Origin: Glaciecola siphonariae | GTDB taxonomy: Bacteria > Pseudomonadota > Gammaproteobacteria > Enterobacterales > Alteromonadaceae | Direction: 5' to 3' | Length of the DNA stretch: 64,000 nt | Assembly: GCF_042652645.1 (NCBI RefSeq) | Contig: NZ_JBHSGU010000002.1 | Location: 1,116,001 to 1,180,000, forward strand | Shown: positions 9,459-18,827 of the stretch, piece after piece | Layout of the letters: each line of letters opens with the position of its first letter | Numbering within the stretch: the stretch's first letter is position 1 | Notes under the pieces: generated by a model | Told to the model about the DNA's origin: nothing | Database searches by the model: none | The model's input: only the letters and a program-made list of their open reading frames with translations | Translations under genes and position numbers: made by a program

Positions 9459-11600
9459 ATGAATCTAATTCAAATCGTGAACAAGCATGTGAACAGGCAT
9501 AAAAACGACGCCCTTGTGTGTGCGCTGCTCAGCGTGTGCGCGATACTGATTAACACCTATACCTCTATTTCTATTTATGGCAGCATCAGTATATATGTCG
9601 GTAGTATATTTGCGCTGATTGCTCTGCTCACACTTCCGCTTAGATTCAGTCTTATTGTACTGATATGTAGCCTGAGTTCATTTGCGCTTCAGCTTGGTTC
9701 GATGTCTTTTGTGGTCATACAGGCAATGGAATTTGCCGTTGTTTGGGTCCTCAGCCGATTCCTGTTTAACTTTTTACTGGCTGTTTTTCTGTTCTGGTTA
9801 ATACTTGGCTTTCCCAGCGTATTTGGCATTCTTCATTCACTAGCCGGTATGAGCTTTGACACGGCGCTGTTTACCGCTATCACAATAGGTTTAAACGGTT
9901 TTGTATGCGGTATTATCGCTATGTTGATCTATTGGCTTTTACCCATTGATAGTCCATTCAAGCGCTTTAACCCTCCACCGCCAAAGTTTGCAAATGTGGT
10001 ATTTGAACTGTGCATTGTGAGTGTGATTCTCCCTACTATTTTGGTTACCTTGGTGTTTACATGGCGCTCTACCGATGAAACCGAAACCTTAATTAGTAAT
10101 CAACTTGCCAGCAGCAATGTGCAGTTGGAGAATGCATTAACCAACCGTATGAGTCATAGTTTGGAGTCGGTTAGCGCTGCTGCACAGGGGATTGCGGCAC
10201 AAAATGATTCGCAGCTTGCTAGTTTGATGCTGCACGCGATTGCAACAGCAAACCGAGACATCGAAGCTATGTTGGTAACAGACAGCAACGCAGTTGTTAC
10301 CATGGTAGCTCCCGAGAAATATTCAAAAGATTTTGTATACAGTCCCGATTTTAACTTAAGCACAAGAGCATACTTTTACGACACACAAAAAAATCGCCAA
10401 CCCCAAGTTTCTCAGGTGCTAGAAACATTAGATAGCGCAGACATTGAGATTGTTGCCGTCACCGCTCCCATTGTCAAAAACAATACTTTTGAAGGAATTG
10501 TTCAAGCCTCTATTTTTGCTGACCAACTTATTGACGCTAACGTCAATCTGTCTATTGAAAATAGCGGCATTCAAATTATTATTACTGACGTGTCTGATGC
10601 CATCATCTACGCCACGCATGAACTTCAAATAAACGGAGACAAGCGCTTTGAAGTTGAGCGGACCGGACACCCGTTTTTGCGCTATTCTCCGGTGATGAAG
10701 GTTAATAACGAGCCTTTCATTTACCATGCAAGCAGCAATGAATTTGGATGGAACATTTATACCGTCGCCCCTCCCAATATGGTGTTTGCGAGTATCGTAA
10801 ACTACTTTTTGTTTATTGGTTTGACTCTGCTGGGGAGTTTGATCTTGATAGCTCTTTTAGCCAATCGCTTATCGAACAAAATAACAGCCCCATTGGTGAA
10901 CCTTGAAAAATACATTGCCGATAAAATTGGTCCTGACTCGCTCGGCCCACAGGCACAAATTAGTCGAGAAATGGCTAACGTGACGAGTAATTTCGTGAAG
11001 GCGCACGAACTTTCATTGACCTTTCAAGCTCAGTTGAAACAACAAGTATCAGTGAAAACAAAAGAGCTCAAAAAACTAAATAAACAGCTTGAGCTCAGTT
11101 CTCAACAAGACGCGCTCACGGGCATATACAACCGCGGCGCATTTGACCAACTCGCCATGAACTCATTTAAAACATGTGTTCGTAATCAACTTCCTTTCAC
11201 CATGGTGCTGCTGGATATTGATTACTTTAAAAAAGTAAACGATACCTACGGTCACATCGCAGGCGACAAATGTATCATTTCAGTTGCGCAAAGCTTAAAA
11301 GAACGTTGTAAGCGTGGCACTGATATAGTTGCGCGCTATGGTGGCGAAGAATACATCGTGCTAATGACCGGAAGTGATTTTGATAGTCATCTTAAGTTTA
11401 TAGAGTCTATTCATGCTGCCATTGCAGAAAAACCTATTGATATAGGCGAAAAAACTGTGAACTTAACCGTGAGCATTGGTGTGGTAAGCGTAAGCAAAGA
11501 TTTTACCTTAAGCTTTGATAAAATTGTGCAGTTAGCAGACGAACAGCTTTATAAAAGCAAAGGCGCTGGGCGAAACACCGTTAGCGCAATCGATATTTAG
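9459..11600 (+). CDS. Membrane-bound diguanylate cyclase (sensor + GGDEF)
   Basis: A 713-residue enzyme predicted to make the second messenger c-di-GMP. Residues 1-170 contain about six hydrophobic segments (a MASE-like membrane sensor), and another lies near 180-203. Residues about 210-440 look like a periplasmic Cache-type domain, closed by a membrane helix near 447-467 and a coiled coil to about 545. The C-terminal GGDEF domain has LLDIDYFKKVNDTYGH, the active-site GGEEY at residues 628-632 and an RGTD inhibitory site (RxxD) at 619-622 exactly five residues before it, so it should be active and product-inhibited. There is no EAL domain. The ligand cannot be told from the sequence. Confidence 0.92.
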   Translation: MNLIQIVNKHVNRHKNDALVCALLSVCAILINTYTSISIYGSISIYVGSIFALIALLTLPLRFSLIVLICSLSSFALQLGSMSFVVIQAMEFAVVWVLSRFLFNFLLAVFLFWLILGFPSVFGILHSLAGMSFDTALFTAITIGLNGFVCGIIAMLIYWLLPIDSPFKRFNPPPPKFANVVFELCIVSVILPTILVTLVFTWRSTDETETLISNQLASSNVQLENALTNRMSHSLESVSAAAQGIAAQNDSQLASLMLHAIATANRDIEAMLVTDSNAVVTMVAPEKYSKDFVYSPDFNLSTRAYFYDTQKNRQPQVSQVLETLDSADIEIVAVTAPIVKNNTFEGIVQASIFADQLIDANVNLSIENSGIQIIITDVSDAIIYATHELQINGDKRFEVERTGHPFLRYSPVMKVNNEPFIYHASSNEFGWNIYTVAPPNMVFASIVNYFLFIGLTLLGSLILIALLANRLSNKITAPLVNLEKYIADKIGPDSLGPQAQISREMANVTSNFVKAHELSLTFQAQLKQQVSVKTKELKKLNKQLELSSQQDALTGIYNRGAFDQLAMNSFKTCVRNQLPFTMVLLDIDYFKKVNDTYGHIAGDKCIISVAQSLKERCKRGTDIVARYGGEEYIVLMTGSDFDSHLKFIESIHAAIAEKPIDIGEKTVNLTVSIGVVSVSKDFTLSFDKIVQLADEQLYKSKGAGRNTVSAIDI

Positions 11601-11603
11601 GCA

Positions 11604-12449
11604 CTATTTGCGTTTATCACACGTGCCGCGCTGGGATGGATGGGGCATAAAGTAGTTTTGGTCACGATAAAACGCTGAGGTCTGCTCTTCAAAATGCCAA
11701 CCAGGAATACCCAACAGCGGCAAGGGCATTAAATGCCCTTTTTCTGAAAAAATCTTATCTTTTTTGAGTTGCGCAACAAGGGCCTCATCAATTAAGGCAG
11801 TCTTCTCAAGGGATTCAGACTCTGAGGCATATTTATGCGTCAATAGCGAACAGGCTACTTCAAGCAAAGATTCACTGTTGATCACCATCGCTTTGGCGGT
11901 AAGTCCAATAAACGGTTTGCACAACATTTCTAAATTTGCATGACCAAAATGCAAAGGAACAATCCCGTGTTTCGGTCGGAACCAATGCTCTCGCTTATCT
12001 ACATACACATCTTGCCAATCATGGCCTTTCAGCGACGCTTTCAAATCAGGTAGGTCAGTCACTAGCACAATGCCGCACTCGTCAAAATGCGTAACTCTGT
12101 CGCGCAGCGGACTGCGTTTTTTGAGCGAGTTGCCTTGAATTTCATGCCAGTGTAGCTGATTTAAATATGCCTTTGTTTTCGGATACTGCAGCCACACTAG
12201 GCCGTTGAAGTAGTCGTGTAAATTAGACGAGCGCGTGGGAATGCATTTATCTTGAAAAATTATCTCCTCGTAGTACCGCTGCTCCTTATCAAGCTTATTC
12301 TCATCAACCTTATAGGCACTGTCTTGACACACGAATGTGTAGGCCAGATTGTTGCCGGTATTGGGCTTTGCATTCGCTGGATTTGGCCGTTGTTCAGCAG
12401 ACACCGCCCTGATTTGGCGCAAATGTTGTAGTACATCTGCATTGAGCAA
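11604..12449 (-). CDS. DUF3025 family protein
   Basis: A 281-residue cytoplasmic protein of the DUF3025 family, recognised by the block IPTRSSNLHDYFNGLVWLQYP followed by KTKAYLN and a later GIVLVTD and PLHFGHANLEML. The function is unknown. It is convergent with the diguanylate cyclase, stops 3 bp apart. The start is uncertain: the first usual codon is a TTG without a clear ribosome site, but the frame stays open for another 41 codons to a stop at 12,573-12,575 and that part reads like normal protein (AFAQFAHLIEQTAQY). No ATG, GTG or TTG occurs there. An ATT at 12,564-12,566 has AAGG 9 nt upstream and could be the true start. Confidence 0.85.
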   Translation of the reverse strand: MLNADVLQHLRQIRAVSAEQRPNPANAKPNTGNNLAYTFVCQDSAYKVDENKLDKEQRYYEEIIFQDKCIPTRSSNLHDYFNGLVWLQYPKTKAYLNQLHWHEIQGNSLKKRSPLRDRVTHFDECGIVLVTDLPDLKASLKGHDWQDVYVDKREHWFRPKHGIVPLHFGHANLEMLCKPFIGLTAKAMVINSESLLEVACSLLTHKYASESESLEKTALIDEALVAQLKKDKIFSEKGHLMPLPLLGIPGWHFEEQTSAFYRDQNYFMPHPSQRGTCDKRK

Positions 12450-12689
12450 CGATGCATCGATAGATGGCTTATCGATACAGGCGGTGTATTGAGCTGTTTG
12501 CTCGATTAGATGGGCAAACTGAGCAAAAGCTGACGCATTGGCCTGTGAGGATATTCTTGAACGAATGAGGAATTACCTTATACTTTAGGAGGTGACGACA
12601 GGTAACTTACCTCCCGCACGCTTTAGTTATGATATTAGCGTTATGATAAAAACTAAGGCGTTTGATAACAACAATATAATGGACCTTTC

Positions 12690-14342
12690 ATGAAAAACTT
12701 AACAACAGCCAAGGCATTGGCCCTAGGCGCATGCATTGCATTAGGCGCTTGCAGCGAACCGAGCCAAATAGACGAAGCGCAAAGCCAAGATGCCAAAGAA
12801 AATTTTAAAGAAGTCTACACCAGCATTTCGACCCAGCGCATTACAAACGACATAAAAACCCTTGCCTCAGATGAGTTTGAAGGCCGCCTTCCTACCACCG
12901 AGGGGGAAAAAAAGACGCTTGAATTTTTAACGACCGAATTAAGCGAAGCGGGCTTTATGCCAGGTAACGATGGCAGCTTTTTACAAGCCGTGGACTTAGT
13001 GCAAATTACAGCAAACGATGACATGACATTGCGCATGGGCAGTAACGAATTTGCCTATAAAGAGAATATGGTTGTGGGTTCGAAGCGTGAAGTTGACACC
13101 ATAGACTTAAGCGATTCTGAAGTTGTCTTTTTAGGTTACGGCGTAAATGCCCCTGAGTATGATTGGAACGACTATAGCCAAGTAGACGTAAAAGGTAAAA
13201 CCGTGATTGTGCTGGTGAATGACCCAGGTTATGCCGCGCCCGATTCAGGAAAATTTCAAGGTTCTACCATGACCTATTATGGACGTTGGAGTTACAAATA
13301 TGAGGAAGCGAGCCGTCAAGGCGCTGATGCCGTTTTTATAGTGCATGAAACCGCACCGGCGTCATACGGATGGTCGGTTGTGGCAAATAGTTGGAGTGGA
13401 CCTCAATACGGCCTATTGAGCCCCGATCAGGGCGAAAGCCGTGTTAAAATCGAGGGCTGGCTATCAAGAGAAGCCGCGCTTGCTGTATTTGCTGAAGCTG
13501 GCCTTGATTTTGACGCTGAAAAACAAAAAGCGCTGGAAGGTCCATATGCAAAAGCGCTTGATTTAACCGCGTCAGTTACAGTTAAAAACAGCATTGAAAC
13601 CTCCAAAAGCTATAACGTTTTTGCCACATTGCCCGGCAGCGAGCGTCCAGACGAGCACATTATTTATACCGCACATTGGGATCATTTAGGGAAAGACGAA
13701 AGTAAAGATGGCGACCAGATATACAACGGTGCACATGACAACGCCACTGGCACCGCTGCGATACTCGAAATGGCAAGGGCCTTTGCAAGCTTAGAAACGC
13801 CTCCAAAACGCTCGATTAGCATGCTTATTGTAACGGCAGAAGAGCAAGGTTTACTCGGCTCAAAATACTATGCCGAGAACCCCGTAATAGCGCTCGATAA
13901 GACCGTTGCCAACATCAATATGGATGCGATGAACGTATTAGGCAAAACTCGCGACGTATCGGTAGTTGGCATGGGCAAATCGGAGCTTGAAAACTACCTA
14001 CGAGAAGCCGCTGCTAATCAAGGCAGAGTGCTGACTCAAGAAGACCGACCTGAAGCCGGATATTATTACCGTTCAGACCATTTTAGCTTTGCAACGTTAG
14101 GTGTACCCGCCCTTTATGCTAAAGGCGGTAATCAGCCTATTGATGATGAGACAGCGCAGTACCGTAAACGCATGAATGTGATCGTAACGGGTTGCTACCA
14201 CCAAGTCTGTGATCAATACCGAGACAATTGGGACTTAGGCGGCATTACTGAAGATACGCAGTTGCTATTTGAGGTAGGCTTTGACGTTGCCAATGCCGAT
14301 TCGTGGCCCGCTTGGAATCCAAGCAGTGAGTTCCAGCGTTAA
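12690..14342 (+). CDS. M28-family zinc metallopeptidase, lipoprotein
   Basis: A 550-residue exported aminopeptidase-type lipoprotein; the signal ends in the lipobox LGAC near residue 21. A PA (protease-associated) insert is suggested between about residues 140 and 300. The M28 metal and catalytic residues are all present: H329 (HWDHLG), D350 (HDNATG), E384/E385 (TAEEQG), D412 (NMDAMN) and H464 (SDHFS). The protein probably sits in the outer membrane or periplasm and degrades peptides. The gene is monocistronic with a strong terminator. Marine Alteromonadales commonly carry many such enzymes for using protein as a nutrient. Confidence 0.93.
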   Translation: MKNLTTAKALALGACIALGACSEPSQIDEAQSQDAKENFKEVYTSISTQRITNDIKTLASDEFEGRLPTTEGEKKTLEFLTTELSEAGFMPGNDGSFLQAVDLVQITANDDMTLRMGSNEFAYKENMVVGSKREVDTIDLSDSEVVFLGYGVNAPEYDWNDYSQVDVKGKTVIVLVNDPGYAAPDSGKFQGSTMTYYGRWSYKYEEASRQGADAVFIVHETAPASYGWSVVANSWSGPQYGLLSPDQGESRVKIEGWLSREAALAVFAEAGLDFDAEKQKALEGPYAKALDLTASVTVKNSIETSKSYNVFATLPGSERPDEHIIYTAHWDHLGKDESKDGDQIYNGAHDNATGTAAILEMARAFASLETPPKRSISMLIVTAEEQGLLGSKYYAENPVIALDKTVANINMDAMNVLGKTRDVSVVGMGKSELENYLREAAANQGRVLTQEDRPEAGYYYRSDHFSFATLGVPALYAKGGNQPIDDETAQYRKRMNVIVTGCYHQVCDQYRDNWDLGGITEDTQLLFEVGFDVANADSWPAWNPSSEFQR

Positions 14343-14370
14343 TAAAATGTAAACATTTAAGGTTAAAAAA

Positions 14371-14400
14371 GGCGGATTCTTCTCGAATCCGCCTTTTTTT
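14371..14400 (+). terminator. Rho-independent terminator after the M28 peptidase
   Basis: GGCGGATTC pairs with GAATCCGCC (9 bp, TTCTC loop), followed by seven T residues. An A-run on the other side could let it work in both directions. The following 246 bp up to asnB show no gene and no promoter I could place with confidence. Confidence 0.93.
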
Positions 14401-14646
14401 TATAAAACTCTAGCTTCCTCGCAATTAATACTTGCAATTCATAATGAGCATGGCACATTCGTGTCGTGTGTAGCGATATTTTGACGGCAATCATTGCACA
14501 AATGTTCACGTTAATTGCTGCTTATTTCAGCAGGTGCACACTACAACAATAAAAATAATATGGATTGTCAACACCCCCTGGGCTGCAAACTTCCGACAGA
14601 ACACAAGAGCATCACTTTTACTAGTTGAACAGAGGCGACCCTATTT

Positions 14647-16320
14647 ATGTGTGGTATTTTCGGTATCTTAGATATCAAATCTGACGTAACAGACTTGCGC
14701 ACCAAAGCGCTTGAACTGTCTAAATTATTGCGTCACAGAGGACCTGATTGGTCTGGAATTTGGCACGATGAACGCGCCATTTTATGTCATGAGCGCTTGG
14801 CAATTGTCGACGTCGACACGGGCGCACAGCCGCTGATAAGCGACAATGGCAATCAAATCTTAGCTGTAAACGGCGAAATTTATAATCATAAAGAACTGCA
14901 AAGCGCCCATGCAAAAGACTATCACTTTGCCACTCGCTCTGACTGCGAGGTCATTTTGCCTCTTTATCAAAAACATGGCGTCAATTCTATTGACCAGCTA
15001 CAGGGCATGTTCGCCTTTATACTTTATGATAAAGCAAGCGGCGATTATTTAGTTGCGCGTGACCATATTGGCATCATTCCGCTTTATACCGGTTTTGATG
15101 AGTTCGGTAATTTCTATGTGGCCTCTGAGATGAAGGCCCTCGTACCCATTTGTAAAACTGTTCAAGAGTTTCCGCCGGGGCACTATATGCTCAATGGTAA
15201 ATTGGTCAAGTATTACCAGCGCGATTGGATGGACTACGAGCAAGTTAAAAATAATGAAACCAATCTTGAAGACCTAAAACACGCCTTTGAAAAAGCGGTA
15301 AAATCGCACCTAATGTCTGACGTACCTTATGCAGTTCTGCTCTCGGGCGGACTAGACTCTTCTCTTGTGTCTGCCGTTGCGGCGCGCTACGTAGCAAAAC
15401 GCGTTGAAGATGAAGATAAAAGTGATGCGTGGTGGCCTCGACTGCACAGTTTTGCTGTGGGACTTGAAGGCGCACCTGACTTGCTCGCCGCGCGCAAAGT
15501 CGCCGACATGATAGGTACCGTGCACCACGAAATTCATTTCACAATTCAAGAAGGTTTAGATGCTATTCGGGATGTGATTTATCATCTAGAAACCTTCGAC
15601 ACGACGACTATTCGCGCCGCTACGCCCATGTATTTAATGACGCGTAAAATTAAAGCGATGGGAATAAAAATGGTGCTTTCGGGTGAAGGCTCTGACGAGA
15701 TATTCGGTGGCTATTTATATTTCCACAAAGCACCGAACGCCAAAGAGCTTCACGAAGAAACCGTGCGTAAGCTCGACCGCCTGCACATGTTTGACTGCGC
15801 TCGGGCAAACAAGGCTACCTCAGCTTGGGGTGTAGAGGCTCGGGTTCCGTTTTTAGATAAGAACTTTATGGACGTTGCTATGCGCTTAAATCCGCAGGAT
15901 AAGATGTGCGTAGATGGACGCATGGAAAAATGGATTCTGCGCAAAGCCTTTGACGATGAGTCCTATCTGCCAGCAGAAGTGCTCTGGCGACAAAAGGAAC
16001 AATTCGGTGACGGCGTAGGTTACTCATGGATTGATTCAATTCGTGAATATGTCGACACTCAGGTTACCGACCAACAGCTGGCTACCGCTGAATATCGCTT
16101 CCCGATAAATACGCCAGATACTAAGGAAGGGTATTTTTACCGCACCGTATTTGAAGACTTCTTCCCTCAAGAAACCGCAGCAAAGTGCGTACCGGGCGGA
16201 AAATCAATCGCTTGCAGCACGGTAGAAGCCCTCGAGTGGGATGCATCATTCAAAGAAATGGCTGACCCTTCTGGCCGTTCGATGAAATCTGTACACAGCG
16301 GTGAATTCAAAGGAAGTTAG
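14647..16320 (+). CDS. asnB: Asparagine synthase B (glutamine-hydrolysing)
   Basis: AsnB converts aspartate, glutamine and ATP to asparagine. The N-terminal class II glutaminase begins MCGIFGI, with Cys2 as the nucleophile after Met removal; the synthetase domain has the PP-loop LLSGGLDSSL near residue 230 and the later SGEGSDEIFGGYLYFH. Length 557 fits E. coli AsnB (554). The C-terminal block GGKSIACSTVEALEWD is typical of the AsnB branch. Cytoplasmic. The gene is monocistronic, with terminators before and after it. Confidence 0.97.
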   Translation: MCGIFGILDIKSDVTDLRTKALELSKLLRHRGPDWSGIWHDERAILCHERLAIVDVDTGAQPLISDNGNQILAVNGEIYNHKELQSAHAKDYHFATRSDCEVILPLYQKHGVNSIDQLQGMFAFILYDKASGDYLVARDHIGIIPLYTGFDEFGNFYVASEMKALVPICKTVQEFPPGHYMLNGKLVKYYQRDWMDYEQVKNNETNLEDLKHAFEKAVKSHLMSDVPYAVLLSGGLDSSLVSAVAARYVAKRVEDEDKSDAWWPRLHSFAVGLEGAPDLLAARKVADMIGTVHHEIHFTIQEGLDAIRDVIYHLETFDTTTIRAATPMYLMTRKIKAMGIKMVLSGEGSDEIFGGYLYFHKAPNAKELHEETVRKLDRLHMFDCARANKATSAWGVEARVPFLDKNFMDVAMRLNPQDKMCVDGRMEKWILRKAFDDESYLPAEVLWRQKEQFGDGVGYSWIDSIREYVDTQVTDQQLATAEYRFPINTPDTKEGYFYRTVFEDFFPQETAAKCVPGGKSIACSTVEALEWDASFKEMADPSGRSMKSVHSGEFKGS

Positions 16321-16378
16321 ACTGAAGCCTTGAACAAGGCCATCGATAGCTTTTTTATGTAATCAAACGCATGAACGC

Positions 16379-16406
16379 AAAAAAACGCAGCTCGCTGCGT
16401 TTTTTT
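16379..16406. terminator. Bidirectional terminator between asnB and the convergent gene
   Basis: A run of A residues, CGCAG-CTCG-CTGCG and a run of seven T residues form a symmetrical hairpin usable from both strands. It lies 58 bp after asnB and 6 bp beyond the minus-strand stop. Confidence 0.85.
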
Positions 16407-16411
16407 ATTTC

Positions 16412-17278
16412 TTATTGGGGCAAATACCAAAGCTCACGCTTAGATGTTGGCGTAAGGCGCGGCAACAATGGGTTAGCAAGCTCGAAGTATTTTACGTTCT
16501 CAAGATTCAAAAGCTCAATAGTTTCGCCAAAGTGCTCATAAAACAGCGCATCAAAACTACCGTCGGCAATGGCGCGCTCCAAACCCGTTTCAATTAATTT
16601 GGCGAGCGTCACATTTCGCTTGTTCACAAAAAAATACATCGCAGTTGGGTACTTCAGAGCCAGTCCATTTCGCAGTATCAATTGACTGTTTGGATTGGTT
16701 TCTATTTCTCGCTCAATTTCAATCACCGAGCGTGGGAAAAAATCTGCCAAACGGCTTGTGATCATCTGCTCTGCCTCGATGTAATCGCGCGCGGTCACCA
16801 CGTTGAAACCATTTGCCTGTAGAATTTTAGTATCAGGCCAAGAAATACCCTGTACCGGTTCGTACTTGAGTAAGTCGCTCAGATTGTCAATATTCGCCGT
16901 CAAAAATGCGCTGTTTTTCGGCGCTAAAAACATTCGCCACCCAATTAAGCCCTTGGCAATAGGAATACGGATAGGCAACAACTGCTCTTCACGCATGACG
17001 TCGGTCATTGACCACAACACGTTGATTTCTAAATTTTCTTCCAGCCGCTTAACAGAGCGCGCTTGCCTCATGCCGCTAGCAGATGGTTTTAATTCGTAGC
17101 GCACGCCCGTTTTATCAAGCGCTAAACGCAGTAATTCCAATGGATATTCGTAGCGTAAATCGTTGTCGAGTGTCGACTGAGGATAGGTAATGACCCACAC
17201 CGCCGCATTCGCAAAGCTCACTGCTAAAGAAATACTCAATAGCAGTATCGTTAATAGTTTTGCCACGACAGCATTCAC
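16412..17278 (-). CDS. Periplasmic solute-binding-like protein
   Basis: A 288-residue exported protein with a signal peptide (LLTILLLSISLAVSFANA, cleavage near residue 26) and the fold pattern of type 2 periplasmic binding proteins (SBP_bac_3-like): WVITYPQST early, ELLRLALDKTG, DNLSDLLKY and a C-terminal GSFDALFYEHFG. The start is GTG, directly adjoining the queE stop (TAG GTG), so translation is probably coupled to queE. There is no permease or sensor gene nearby, so it may be an orphan binding protein. The ligand is unknown. Confidence 0.75.
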   Translation of the reverse strand: MNAVVAKLLTILLLSISLAVSFANAAVWVITYPQSTLDNDLRYEYPLELLRLALDKTGVRYELKPSASGMRQARSVKRLEENLEINVLWSMTDVMREEQLLPIRIPIAKGLIGWRMFLAPKNSAFLTANIDNLSDLLKYEPVQGISWPDTKILQANGFNVVTARDYIEAEQMITSRLADFFPRSVIEIEREIETNPNSQLILRNGLALKYPTAMYFFVNKRNVTLAKLIETGLERAIADGSFDALFYEHFGETIELLNLENVKYFELANPLLPRLTPTSKRELWYLPQ

Positions 17279-17953
17279 CTATTCCACTCCAATAAATTTA
17301 TGTGTTTGTAACGATAGTCGCCAATTTCGTTTGATACAAGTAGCAACTGCAAGCTCGGTCGCTCGCTTTTGCATGCTTATTGGTTGAAGGTAAATCACAG
17401 GTTTGCTTGTTAACACTTGCCTTGCTAATAGCTCATCAAGCTCCTCAATATGCTTATCCATAGCAATAGCATGTTTAATTTCATTTGCTCTGACCAGCGC
17501 ATCATCGCGTACTGCGTAACCGCCTTTCATGTTCATTTTTGGTGATAGCGTGACCCAAGTATCAGCGTGACAGCGCACTTCAAACGTGCCGCTGGTTTCA
17601 ATTTGCACGCTGTATCCTTCTGCTATTGCTTGTTGCGTAAGCTCTGTTAAATCAAACATGCAAGGCTCACCACCGGTAATAACGAGATGTTTGGCAGCAT
17701 AGCCATGGCGCTCGAATAACGAAAATAAGGCTTGCGGCGTTGCACTAAAATACTGCTCAGTTTCTTCATTTTGCCGCATAATAATTTCGCTGCTTACAAG
17801 CTTGTCGGGTTTAACTTCCCAGGTATGTTTGGTGTCACACCAAGGGCAACCCACAGGACATCCCTGCAGGCGCACAAAGATAGACGGGACCCCTGTAAAA
17901 GACCCCTCCCCTTGTATGGATTCGAATACTTCATTTACCAACAGTTCGGTCAT
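17279..17953 (-). CDS. queE: 7-carboxy-7-deazaguanine synthase
   Basis: QueE is a radical SAM enzyme making 7-carboxy-7-deazaguanine from 6-carboxytetrahydropterin in queuosine biosynthesis. At 224 residues it matches the E. coli-type family. The cluster cysteines are C32, C36 and C39 (CPVGCPWC, the CxxxCxxC radical SAM motif), preceded by the family motif FESIQGEGSFTGVPS. GGEPCM and a TSGTFEV strand follow. It is transcribed away from queC, the next enzyme of the pathway, across a 152-bp spacer in which I see no riboswitch. Confidence 0.96.
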   Translation of the reverse strand: MTELLVNEVFESIQGEGSFTGVPSIFVRLQGCPVGCPWCDTKHTWEVKPDKLVSSEIIMRQNEETEQYFSATPQALFSLFERHGYAAKHLVITGGEPCMFDLTELTQQAIAEGYSVQIETSGTFEVRCHADTWVTLSPKMNMKGGYAVRDDALVRANEIKHAIAMDKHIEELDELLARQVLTSKPVIYLQPISMQKRATELAVATCIKRNWRLSLQTHKFIGVE

Positions 17954-18105
17954 GCTCTGCTTATTCCTTGTGCCCTCGAACGATTTTGCTATTGCCTGAG
18001 CTTAGATATTTCGCTCTATTTGCTATTTACCTATATTTGACATGGGATTTTGAGCGGCAATGGCTTAAGATCCAAATTATACACATAAACCTTATCAAGG
18101 TGAGC

Positions 18106-18786
18106 ATGAGTCAATCGCAAAACACCCACAAAGCTAAAAAAGTCGTGATCATTTATTCCGGCGGCATGGATTCTTACACGGTACTTCGACAAGCCGACCA
18201 TGAAGGCTATCAGGTATTTCCGGTGGCGTTTAACTATGGACAGCGCCACAGCAAAGAGCTCGATGTTGCAAAGCGCGTATGTGAGCGCTATGGCTATCCT
18301 TTCCAATTAGTGGATGTGTCAGCTATTAATCCCTTACTCAAAGGCTCTGCACTTACCGATGACATCGACGTCCCAGAAGGGCATTACGAAGAAGCGTCTA
18401 TGCAGCAAACCGTGGTGCCCAATCGGAATATGATTATGCTCTCCATGGCGGTTGCATACGCAGTATCTATTGGTGCTGAGGCGGTTTATTTTGGCGCGCA
18501 TTCGGGCGACCACGCAATTTATCCTGACTGCAGAACTGAATTTGTAGAGGCAATGAATGCGGTATGTCAGATTGCCAACTATGACGCCATTGACATCAGA
18601 GCGCCTTTTATTGGCAGCTCCAAAATCGATATTTTGCGCACTGGACTGGCACTAGGATTTGACTATAGCGAAACGTGGACATGCTATAAAGGCCTTGAAA
18701 AGGCCTGCGGAAAATGTGGTTCTTGTCAGGAGCGACTTGAGGCCTTTGCATTAAATGAAGCGATAGACCCTATCGCCTATAGCTAG
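18106..18786 (+). CDS. queC: 7-cyano-7-deazaguanine synthase
   Basis: QueC converts 7-carboxy-7-deazaguanine to preQ0 with ATP and ammonia, the step after QueE. 226 residues (E. coli 231). The PP-loop IIYSGGMDSYTVL lies at residues 15-27, and the zinc site is the C-terminal ACGKCGSCQERLEAF. I chose the ATG with AAGGTGA just upstream (MSQSQNTHKAKK); the frame is open 46 codons further but that part is not family-like and overlaps the queE promoter region. Confidence 0.96.
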   Translation: MSQSQNTHKAKKVVIIYSGGMDSYTVLRQADHEGYQVFPVAFNYGQRHSKELDVAKRVCERYGYPFQLVDVSAINPLLKGSALTDDIDVPEGHYEEASMQQTVVPNRNMIMLSMAVAYAVSIGAEAVYFGAHSGDHAIYPDCRTEFVEAMNAVCQIANYDAIDIRAPFIGSSKIDILRTGLALGFDYSETWTCYKGLEKACGKCGSCQERLEAFALNEAIDPIAYS

Positions 18787-18808
18787 GGCGTATTGAACAA
18801 CACGCCCT
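18785..18808 (+). terminator. Weak hairpin after queC
   Basis: AGGGCGT and ACGCCCT form a 7-bp stem with a 10-nt loop starting at the queC stop. No strong T-run follows, so termination is uncertain. Confidence 0.35.
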
Positions 18809-18827
18809 TGATTGAGTGCTTGTTAAC

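Noticed and set aside
17954..18105. preQ1 riboswitch between queE and queC
   Set aside because: No C-rich loop or A-rich tail pattern of the preQ1 aptamers was found in the spacer.
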